Shown here: piece by piece, positions 36,385 to 44,160 of the stretch
How positions within the stretch are numbered: the stretch's first letter is position 1
Layout of the letters: each line of letters starts with the position of its first letter
From: Polyangiaceae bacterium
GTDB taxonomy: Bacteria > Myxococcota_A > Polyangia > Polyangiales > Polyangiaceae
Assembly (NCBI GenBank): GCA_020633205.1
Contig: JACKEB010000020.1
Location: forward strand, 1 to 64,000
Reading direction: 5' to 3'
Length of the DNA stretch: 64,000 nt
Program-made: the position numbers and the translations under genes
Notes under the pieces: model-generated
Told to the model about the DNA's origin: nothing
The model's input: the letters and a program-made list of their open reading frames with translations, nothing else
Databases searched by the model: none

Positions 36385-37473
36385 TCACCCCGTCATTACC
36401 TGCCCGAGCTGTTTTGCTACCTCGGGGATACGAGCGAAATATTCCTTGTCGTTTGCCTTCTCCAGGGCATCGTGAGCCGTCACCAGGCCTGAAGCGAACA
36501 GTCGCTCGAGGGCGGAGTCCATGCTCTGCATACCCTGCTGCGCGCCACCCTGGATGAGGTTCACGATCATCGCAGTCTTCGCCTCACGAATCGACGAAGC
36601 CACACCTGGGTTCGCGATCAAGATCTCGTGAGCGGCGACCCGACCGGTATTGTCCGCGCGCTTGAGCAGCTGTTGCGCGACGATGCCAGCCAGCGCGTCG
36701 CCCAGCATCCCACGTATTTGCCCCTGTTGGCTGTTGGGGAAGGCGTTGATGAAGCGGTCGATGGTCGCTGGGGCCGAGTTCGTGTGCACCGTTGCGAACA
36801 CCAGGCAACCGAAGCTGGCCAGCTGAAGCGCGAGGCGCATGGTCTCCGGACCGCGAAGCTCGCCCACCAGAATGACATCGGCGTTTTCTCGACCCGCGCT
36901 GCGGATCGCATCGGCGAAGCTTGGTGTATCGAGGCCCACCTCACGGTGCGTGATCTGGCACTTGATGGGCTGGTGCACGAACTCGACGGGGTCCTCCACG
37001 GTGAGAATGTGGCCCGGACGCGAAGCGTTGATGTGGTTGATCATCGCCGCGAGCGTGGTGCTCTTGCCGCTGCCCGTTGGTCCGGTCACGAGCACCAAGC
37101 CAGCGCGCAGGGTCGCGAGCTTGACCACCGCAGCCGGCAGGTCGAGCTGTTCTGCGGTCAGGATCTTGCTCGGAATGGTGCGGAAAACAGCGCCGGCGCC
37201 GGTGGTCTTGCGCAGGTAGTTGGCGCGAAACCGCGCCTTATTTCCGTACGCATAAGCAAAGTCGAGGTCACCGGTCTCCTGAAAGGTCTTGAAGCGTTCC
37301 GGGTCGCAGATCTCCCCGAGCAGCTGCTCCATGAGTTCCTTGCCGATGGGCGTCTGGCTGATGCGCACCAAGTCTCCCTTGGAGCGGATCATCGGAGGGT
37401 AGCCCACCGACAGGTGCAGGTCGGAGCCCCCTCGGTCGAGCAGCACATCGAACAAGCGATCGATCTGGGCCAT
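36385..37473 (-). CDS. pilT: Type IV pilus retraction ATPase PilT
   Basis: PilT is the hexameric cytoplasmic motor that retracts type IV pili, driving twitching (social) motility. The 362 residues match the family. Visible are the N-terminal SDLHLSVGYPPMIR, the Walker A loop GPTGSGKST, the Asp box, the Walker B region VILVGELRGPETM, the His box ATVHTNSA, and the PilT signature AAHEILIANPGV. It overlaps the upstream PilT-like gene by a single base, indicating an operon with coupled translation. Several pilT-like copies are usual in myxobacteria; which one is the main motor cannot be told here. Confidence 0.95.
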   Translation of the reverse strand: MAQIDRLFDVLLDRGGSDLHLSVGYPPMIRSKGDLVRISQTPIGKELMEQLLGEICDPERFKTFQETGDLDFAYAYGNKARFRANYLRKTTGAGAVFRTIPSKILTAEQLDLPAAVVKLATLRAGLVLVTGPTGSGKSTTLAAMINHINASRPGHILTVEDPVEFVHQPIKCQITHREVGLDTPSFADAIRSAGRENADVILVGELRGPETMRLALQLASFGCLVFATVHTNSAPATIDRFINAFPNSQQGQIRGMLGDALAGIVAQQLLKRADNTGRVAAHEILIANPGVASSIREAKTAMIVNLIQGGAQQGMQSMDSALERLFASGLVTAHDALEKANDKEYFARIPEVAKQLGQVMTG

Positions 37474-39071
37474 CAGTCGTCTTTCCTGCGGAACAGGTTC
37501 TTTAGGCCACCGCCCAGCCGCTCTCTGAGATCGGTGTCGCTCTGCATCGGAGGCCGAACGGGCGGAGCCTCGGCGTCCGACCCTTGCGCCGGCGCGCGCG
37601 ACGCACCTTCTAGCCCACGCGGATCGTCAGCGTTCGCCATCGCGACCTCCATGCTGATGCGCTTCTTGCGCACCAGGTCGCTCAGTGTGTCCTCGACGCG
37701 CAACATCCCGTAGGCACGACCGCGCTGGAGCAGGCTCGGCAGCTGGTACAGCTTGTTGTCACGAATCAATTTCCACAAGGGAATATTTCCGGTAATCATC
37801 TCGACCGCCGCGGTCATGCCACCATCGAGCGTCGGCACCAGTCGCTGACTGACCACGAACTTCAGTGCGCCGGCCATGGTCGCGCGCACCTGCGCCTGGT
37901 CGTCAGGGGGGAAGAGTTCGATCAAGCGGTCGATGGTCTTCGCGCCGCTAGGCGTACTCATCGTGGCAAGCACCAAGTGGCCCGTCTCTGCAGCGCTCAA
38001 GGCCATCTCGACGGTGTCGCGGTCACGCAACTCACCAATCGCGAGCACGTCGGGATCCTCTCGCAGGCTGCCTTTGAGGGCAGCGGCAAAGCTCTTCGTA
38101 TGCGAGCCGACCTCGCGCTGACTGATCACGGCCTTCTTCACCGGGTGCACGATCTCCACCGGATCTTCTACGGTGATGATGTGAATCGCCTTGTTGGTGT
38201 TGAACCAGTCAACGAGCGCACCGAGCGTGGTCGTTTTGCCGGAGCCGTTAGGGCCAGCGATCACCACCAACCCCTGATGCTGGTTCGTGATGCGCATCAG
38301 GTCCTCGGGCAACCCGAGTTCCTCGAAGGTCGGCGGATGGGGTGATACCAGGCGGAAACACCCTTTGAGCCCCATCCGGTGGCGGTTCACGTTCACGCGC
38401 ATGCGCCCGGCGCGCGGCAGGTCCAACGAGAAGTCCGCATAGCCGAGCTCATCGAGCTGGGTCTGGTTGCGCCCCAGCAAAGGCAACAACAGCTTCTCGA
38501 CAGCCTCGTGGGACAGAGCGTCCGTCAACGGCTGGAGGTAGCCAGTCACACGCATCTGGGCCGGGCGCTCCGAGGTGATGTGGACGTCACTCGCGCGCAC
38601 CGAGCGCGCAGCGCTCAGGAGCTCATCCAGGTCTCCGCCCCCGACCGACACTCGGGGCGGTCCAGGCGCGGCGACCTGTGCCGGTTCTGGACGCGCTCGC
38701 TCCGGCGCGCTCGCTGGGCGAGCCGCCTCCTCGACAGGCCCCTCATCGAGTTCGAGCCCAGCCGCCGGCGCGGGATTTCCACGAGCGATTTTCACGCGCA
38801 GGAGATCGCCACGTCGTGCGACCTCCGCTCGGTAGCTGCCTCCGAAGAGCTCCACCGGCGTTAGGCTTCCATTCGAGTCCTGGGTGGGGACCAGGTCGAT
38901 GATTGGAGTTCCGTTGATGAGACCGGCCATCTGCTCAGCGGTCAGCGGCTCACGCGTGAGGCGACGCAGCTGGCCGTTGTGCTCCACGCTGATGGTACTG
39001 CCGGTTTGGAGCACCACCATGGCTACATCGTCGCGTTCCAGGTAGCGCAACAGATCTTGGAGATCCGCCAT
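37473..39071 (-). CDS. PilT/PilU-like ATPase with extra N-terminal domain
   Basis: The C-terminal 380 residues are a PilT-family motor: SDVHITSERPAQMRVTG, Walker A GPNGSGKTTT, VLAIGELRDRDTVEM as Walker B, ATMSTPSGAKTI near the His box. The N-terminal 135 residues are an extra small domain plus a Pro/Ala/Glu linker. The tail ends in basic residues after a Pro-rich segment. PilU-type motors assist PilT in retraction; the added N-domain may bind another pilus or signalling component. ATG 39071 is preferred, though GTG 39077 is also in frame. It is first in the minus-strand pil operon and divergent from rlmN. Confidence 0.92.
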   Translation of the reverse strand: MADLQDLLRYLERDDVAMVVLQTGSTISVEHNGQLRRLTREPLTAEQMAGLINGTPIIDLVPTQDSNGSLTPVELFGGSYRAEVARRGDLLRVKIARGNPAPAAGLELDEGPVEEAARPASAPERARPEPAQVAAPGPPRVSVGGGDLDELLSAARSVRASDVHITSERPAQMRVTGYLQPLTDALSHEAVEKLLLPLLGRNQTQLDELGYADFSLDLPRAGRMRVNVNRHRMGLKGCFRLVSPHPPTFEELGLPEDLMRITNQHQGLVVIAGPNGSGKTTTLGALVDWFNTNKAIHIITVEDPVEIVHPVKKAVISQREVGSHTKSFAAALKGSLREDPDVLAIGELRDRDTVEMALSAAETGHLVLATMSTPSGAKTIDRLIELFPPDDQAQVRATMAGALKFVVSQRLVPTLDGGMTAAVEMITGNIPLWKLIRDNKLYQLPSLLQRGRAYGMLRVEDTLSDLVRKKRISMEVAMANADDPRGLEGASRAPAQGSDAEAPPVRPPMQSDTDLRERLGGGLKNLFRRKDD

Positions 39072-39186
39072 GGTCACACGGTAGGCGGGCCGGGGTGACG
39101 ATCCAAGCGCCCAGAAGGCTCCTCACAAAACTACCCATACATCGCCGTACAGGCGCCGTTGCTAGAGCACCTGTGTGTGACTGCGC

Positions 39187-40365
39187 ATGCTCGGAAGCGC
39201 ATGGCTGGGGCGAAGCGGGGTCGCTGCGAAGCCTGGCCTTTGCTCGGCGGGGGCGGAGCGCTTTCGCATTTGGTTCCCCGCGGGTGAGTGCTATCCGCTG
39301 AGCGTGCTGGCCCTCCAAGCAGTGACACCCGAGTTTCTCGCGCGTGAGCTCGAAGACGTCAGCTTGGCGGATGCCCGACGCATCCTGGCGCAAGTGCACC
39401 GTTCGGGGCACCTCGAGACACCACTCGCGAATGTCCGACGGGCGGCGCTCGCGAGCGCTCGACGCGCGGGCCACGTTCCGCGCCTCGAGGTCGTGCGTCA
39501 GCTGCATAGTTCCCTCGATCCCTTCGTCAAACTGGCGTTCCGAGTGCCAAGCGGAGAGGTCGTCGAGTCAGTGCGCATTCCCCTGGAGAAGCCCGGTCGC
39601 TTCTCGGTGTGCGTCAGCTCCCAGGTGGGCTGCGCGCTTGGCTGCCGCTTTTGTGCAACAGGGCGCATGGGCCTGAAGCGCAATCTGGAAGTGTGGGAGA
39701 TCGTCGAGCAGGTGCGAGAGCTCAGGAGCACCCTGAATCGCGGGAGCGGAGAGCGGGTACACGGGGTCGTGTTTCAGGGCATGGGTGAACCGCTCGCAAA
39801 CCTCGATCGCGTGCTGCAAGCCATCGCGGTTCTCAGCGACCCGAGCACCCTCGCCATCGACATGCGCAACATGACGGTGTGCACCTCGGGGCTGCCAACT
39901 GGCATTCGGCGTCTCGCTCGGGAAGCCCCCAAAGTGCGCCTCGGTTGGTCGCTGGGCGCCCCGCTCCGGGAGACCCGTCGTCGGCTGATGCCGATTGACG
40001 ACGCGCATCCTTTCCCCGAGGTAATGGACGCCGTCGTGGAGCACACGCGCATCACGCGCCGCTCACCGATGTGGGCGCTGACATTGCTGGCGGACGTCAA
40101 CGACAGCGAAGCTGATGCCCACGCCCTGGCCGATCTGATTGAAGACTTCAGCGAGCGTGCTGGGCACCGCCCGCGGCTCACGCTGATCCCGTACAACTCC
40201 ATCGACCTCGGCGGCGAGGACCCGTTCAAGCGCACCCCTCGGAGCGCGAGAATCGTTTCCGCGACGTCCTCCGCGAGCGCGGCATCGGCAGCCACCGACG
40301 CTACAGCGGCGGCGGCGATGTGGGCGCAGCCTGTGGTCAGCTCGCCGCGCGTGCATAAGACATGA
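39187..40365 (+). CDS. rlmN: 23S rRNA (adenine-2503-C2)-methyltransferase, frameshifted near the 3' end
   Basis: RlmN is a radical-SAM enzyme that methylates C2 of A2503 in 23S rRNA (and A37 in some tRNAs). The [4Fe-4S] cluster motif is C149-x3-C153-x2-C156 in CALGCRFC. MGEPLANLDRVLQA and RLTLIPYNS are family blocks. As read, the frame ends in a low-complexity Ala/Ser tail. The -1 frame from about 40239 to the stop at 40358 encodes the normal family end, including RFRDVLRERGIG and GAACGQLAA. A one-base loss in the C-run at 40235-40238 explains this. The catalytic C-terminal Cys of ACGQL is missing in the uncorrected product. The true start may be GTG 39304. Confidence 0.88.
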   Translation: MLGSAWLGRSGVAAKPGLCSAGAERFRIWFPAGECYPLSVLALQAVTPEFLARELEDVSLADARRILAQVHRSGHLETPLANVRRAALASARRAGHVPRLEVVRQLHSSLDPFVKLAFRVPSGEVVESVRIPLEKPGRFSVCVSSQVGCALGCRFCATGRMGLKRNLEVWEIVEQVRELRSTLNRGSGERVHGVVFQGMGEPLANLDRVLQAIAVLSDPSTLAIDMRNMTVCTSGLPTGIRRLAREAPKVRLGWSLGAPLRETRRRLMPIDDAHPFPEVMDAVVEHTRITRRSPMWALTLLADVNDSEADAHALADLIEDFSERAGHRPRLTLIPYNSIDLGGEDPFKRTPRSARIVSATSSASAASAATDATAAAAMWAQPVVSSPRVHKT

Positions 40366-41550
40366 AGTCCATCGCACCGCAACCCACTGCGCCTACGAGC
40401 GACGCCCGCCTGCTGAGGCGCTGGGGCAGACTCGAGGTTCGCGCCGCGCGCGGGCAGCTCGAGGTCTACGGCAACCTGGACGCACTCGAGGAGCTATCCC
40501 GCATCGAGCGCTGCCATGCGGTCGACCACCCGTTACTGCCCAAGGTTGCTTCGCGGGTAGACAGCGAGCTCGGCGTATCCCTGCTGTTCGAAGCCGAGGT
40601 CTACTGCGACTTCGAGCTTCGTCTCTGACCTGGAGCAGACCCCCGGAGGCAAAGATCCCCTACTGCGGCGCGCTCTCCCTCGGCGAGCAGCTGGCGGAAG
40701 GTCTGCACGCTCTCGCTGAAGCCAACCTGTGCCAGGGTGCCCTGGGATGGTGCAATGTGCTCTTATCTCCCCACGGCAATATGCTTCTGCTTGGTCCTGG
40801 AGCGACGCCGGACCTGGAGTCGCCGATCCCCGTGCAACGCGCCCCGGAGCTGAGCGGTGGTGCGCCTGCGTCGGCGTGCGCAGACGTCTACGTGCTGTTG
40901 ATGCTGCTGGAACGACTGCGCGCGGTCTCCGAGGTGCCCGAGGTTCAGAACCGCGTGCTGCGTGGCGATATCGATGCAGCGCTCGAGCCCTACGCGCGCG
41001 CGTTCGCCGAAGCGCACCTGAAGGGCATGAGCATGGTGCCGCTCACGTCGCCACGCCAATATGCGTGAAGCGCTCAACGACTTTCACGAGCTTTGGCGCA
41101 TGACGGGGCACTGGTCGGCCCCGAATGAGCTACAGGCGTTCTTGGCGACCTGCGTGGAGCGCATGCGCGCGGGCAGCCATCCGCGCTTCGGAAATCGGCC
41201 CGGATTGCGCTTGGCTCGTGCTGCCATCTGGCCAGCGCGTGGACCTGGCGCGGAGCCCAGTACTCAGGCGCATCGCGCGCCAGCTGATCGACACCCACTG
41301 TACGCTGCCGGGACGGTTCGTATCCTTGCGGAACATCATCCGCGCCGGCTGGCCAGAGCAAGAGTTGGCGAGCGGAGCGCCGCGAGCAATCGCGCTTACG
41401 TCACGCTGTCCAAGCTGAGAAGTCGAGTATTCGGCGATCTGCTCGAGACGGGCGAGGTCGGGTGGCGGCTGTTGCCGCAGGTGGTGGTGGACCGCGCTGA
41501 ATCCAGCTGGCGCTTCGCCGCGCAGACCGTCGCGCACCAAGGCTCCCTCC
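40362..41550 (+). pseudogene. Broken Ser/Thr kinase-like gene with winged-helix C-terminus
   Basis: Kinase-like and regulator-like sequence is spread over all three forward frames. ATG 40362 opens 88 codons resembling an N-lobe (DHPLLPKVASRVDSELGVSL, then LFEAEVYCDFE). Other frames then carry DLEQTPGGKDPLLRRAL, SLGEQLAEGLHALAEA, NVLLSPHGNMLLLG (where HRD..PxN and DFG would be, but lacking them) and APELSGG. Further on come a C-terminal piece and a winged-helix domain: PSGQRVDLARSPVLRRIARQ, IIRAGWPEQE, and after another shift NRAYVTLSKLRSRVF. A myxobacterial kinase or pseudokinase fused to a winged helix is the likely ancestor. At least four frame changes are needed. The fragment 40362-40628 might be read as a small gene, but I think it is part of this relic. 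Confidence 0.65.
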
Positions 41551-41761
41551 CCCAATCATCCACGTGTGGAAACGCTAAGGAGCGTGTTGGGCGATGAGGA
41601 CCATCAGTGCGAACGCGACCGCAGGTTGGTCGTGGCCTCCTCGAAGCAACGGCCTGGCAAAGTGTTGCACTGGATGTCACGTCGACGGCTTCGTTGAGGT
41701 CGCCCCAGCTGGCTGAGTCGACGGGCAGGGGTCCGTGCTCCCAGGCTCGGCATCGCTAGAG

Positions 41762-41775
41762 TTAAGGAGCCTTAA
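41762..41775. promoter_or_regulatory. Palindrome upstream of the Sel1-repeat lipoprotein gene
   Basis: TTAAGGAGCCTTAA is a 14-base near-palindrome (six-base arms, central AG) about 60 bases before the lipoprotein start. It is AT-rich against a GC-rich background, which suits an operator or -35/-10 neighbourhood. The rest of the 280-base spacer (41551-41832) shows no gene. Confidence 0.35.
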
Positions 41776-41781
41776 GTCTGG

Positions 41782-41797
41782 TTTTGGGGGTGAGGTG
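41782..41797 (-). repeat. Dispersed G-tract word, copy 4
   Basis: TTTTGGGGGTGAGGTG lies in the leader of the Sel1-repeat lipoprotein gene, 35 bases before its ATG. Its complement is CACCTCACCCCCAAAA, the A-variant of the word, shared with the copy at 49536. Confidence 0.5.
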
Positions 41798-41832
41798 TTC
41801 TGGTTACCCGCGACAGCGTAACTTCCTGCGCT

Positions 41833-44051
41833 ATGCGTGCTTTTGTAATCCGCCCCTCGACGTTACTCACCGCGTGCGCCGTGATCGGTGCCGCCTTCAC
41901 TCCGCTTGCCTGCGGCACTTCCAACGTAGCCAGCCAGGTGAAGCCAAACGCACCTACCGCCAATGAGGCGATGGGTGGCGCGGATCTCAACTGCAAGCAA
42001 GGCAGCTACGCCGAGCCGCTCGTCATCGATCTCCCCGCGGATAAGCGCGTGGACCTCGAGAGTCAGATGAACGCAGGCGTCGCCATCGTACGCTACGACT
42101 GCAACCAGATGCAGGTGCTCAAGGACTGCAACCTGGCGGCAACTACGCCTTCGCTGGTGTCAGCCTGAAAGAGCAGGTCATTTCCCTGCAGAATGAAGAC
42201 GAACTCAAGGCCAACCTGCCGTTTTCCTCCGGGTCCGTCGGCGGCGAGATCCAGACGGGAAGCCAGCTCGACCTGGCGCTGATCATGATCGGCAAGCGCT
42301 CCACGGCTGCCAAGGTCGCGCGCCCCGTGCTCGAAGGCAGCCAGTGCGGTGACGCGACTCACTTCGTGCGCGCCGCGACGATCGGTGCCTTCGCGATGAA
42401 GACGGGTACCAAGGGCCGCGTCGCTGCGGCGGTCGAGCTGTTCGGAGCAGGCACGAGCGGCGAGAGCTCCGCAGACGAGAAGCGAGCGAACAAGGACGGC
42501 GACATCAGCTCCTGCAAGAGCTCCAAGCCCTCGTCGGACGCGCCCCCCGAGCAGTGCCAGTCGGCCATCCGCGTGGAGCTGGTGCCGATCGCCGCAGAGC
42601 TGCCGGCCGCGACGAAGGACGGCGAAAAGAAGGACGGCGAAAAGCAGGAAGACACCGCAAAGAAGGACGCGAAGCCGATCGAGAACCCCTGTGGCGCGGA
42701 AGGCTTCGTGATGGTCGGCGGCAAGTGTAGCCGCGCGGATTCAGGCGCAGCTCACCTGTGTAACCCCTCGGACTCAGACGACTGCAAGGCCCAGTGCGAC
42801 AAGGGCGACATGGGCAGCTGCCACAACTACGCCGAGGCCGTGTTCTCGAACTTCTGCAACGACCCCTCGAAGAAGCAGGTCTGCGACGAGACGAACGGCG
42901 CCGAGAACGACAAGCGCGAGGCGGAGGCGATCGGCTACTGGCGTCAGGCGTGCGACAAGGGCGACATCGCGGACGCTTGCGACCAAATCGGCAACTACAT
43001 GTTGACGGGCTTCAAGCTAGTCAAGGCCGACAAGCCGATGGCCCTCACGGCCCTCGACAAGGGCTGTCAGCTCGGCAAAGCCGACTCTTGCTACTTGCTC
43101 GGGGACTCGCACCTCAAGGGCGACGAGGGCCTGAAGAAGGACACGATGAAGGGCCTCGGGCTGCTCGATCGCGCCTGCAAGCTCGGCGATCAGTACTCCT
43201 GCCAGAAGCTCGGCGAATACTACTTCAAGGGCGAGTACCTCTCGAAGGATCCAGCGCGTGGCTACGAGTTCCTGAGCCAGTTTTGCGCTCAAGGCGAGTG
43301 GGAGACCTGCCAGGAGCTTGGTGAGCACCTGCTTGGTATCTTCGACAAGTACGACGCCAAGATGACCGGCGCAAACCCCGTGAAGGAGGTTCCGCGCGCA
43401 AACGAGCTCGGGCGTGAACTCCTCGATCGCGCCTGCAGCAAGGGCAAGCGGGACGACGCCTGTGCGCGCCTCGGCCACGTCTACTACGTCGAGCAGAAGT
43501 GGGAGATGGCTCGCAAGTACATGCCGACGGGTTGCAAGGGCGACGGCGACACCTGCCTACGCATGGCGGACATGGAGCTCAACGGCAAGGGTGGCCCGAA
43601 GGACAAAGCCTCCGCGGTGGAGTTCTGGATCGCCAGCGTCGACGACAAGTACATGGCGCAGGCGGCTGAAGCCCTGGAGAAGGGCGATGGCCTGCCGAAG
43701 AACGTAGAACGCGCTGCCGAACTCTGGGGCAAGCTCTGCAACAGCGAGAACAAGCCCGCATGCAGCAACGCAAAGCGCCTCGACAAGAAGGTGTGGCTCG
43801 AGGCGATCGCCGACGACTGCAGCCGCGAAGACGAGTGGAGCTGCAGCGAGCTGAAGAGCGCTGACAAGACGCGTCACCGCACGGAAATCGACAAGCTGTG
43901 CGGCGGAGCCTCGGAGTTCGGCTGCAAGGAGCTGAAGAAGCTGGACGGCGCCGCAGCCAAGAAGATGGTGGAAGCCAACTGCAGCAAAGAGAAGGCTGAC
44001 AAGTCCGACGACGACAAGGACAGCTGCAAGATGCTCGAGTCGATGTTCTGA
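41833..44051 (+). CDS. Cys-rich Sel1-repeat lipoprotein, interrupted by a frameshift
   Basis: The N-terminal part has a signal peptide with lipobox PLACG and runs in one frame to a stop at 42168. The protein clearly continues in the -1 frame from about 42139 (NYAFAGVSLKEQVISLQNED, then LDLALIMIGKRST) without a stop to 44051. Loss of one G at 42138-42139 would explain the break; LAGNYAF would restore the sense. The C-terminal 430 residues hold Sel1-like helical repeats with paired Cys (KADSCYLLGDSHLKGDEGL, DQYSCQKLGEYYFKGEYL), preceded by a Lys/Asp/Glu linker. Cys at the same repeat position suggests disulfide-stabilised periplasmic repeats. The function is unknown; Sel1 proteins are often adaptors. 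Confidence 0.82.
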
Positions 44052-44083
44052 GGCTCGGGTCCACACAGCCAAACGAAAAGGCG

Positions 44084-44121
44084 AACGCCGCGAGTAGCCC
44101 CCGTGCTCCTCGCGGCGTTCT
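44084..44121. terminator. Bidirectional terminator between convergent genes
   Basis: GAACGCCGCGAG (44084-44095) and CTCGCGGCGTTC (44110-44121) form a perfect 12-base-pair stem with a 14-base loop. The + side continues TTCATT; the - side continues GCCTTTTCG. It sits between two convergent stops and could serve both. Confidence 0.8.
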
Positions 44122-44160
44122 TCATTGTGGCGGCGGCCTTGAAGGAGGCCGCGCCCCAAC

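Noticed and set aside
41655..41669. Sigma-54-like promoter TGGCAAAGTGTTGCA
   Set aside because: The spacing between GG and GC is nine bases instead of ten, and no enhancer-binding protein gene is near. The region has suspected one-base errors, so it may deserve a look only after re-sequencing.
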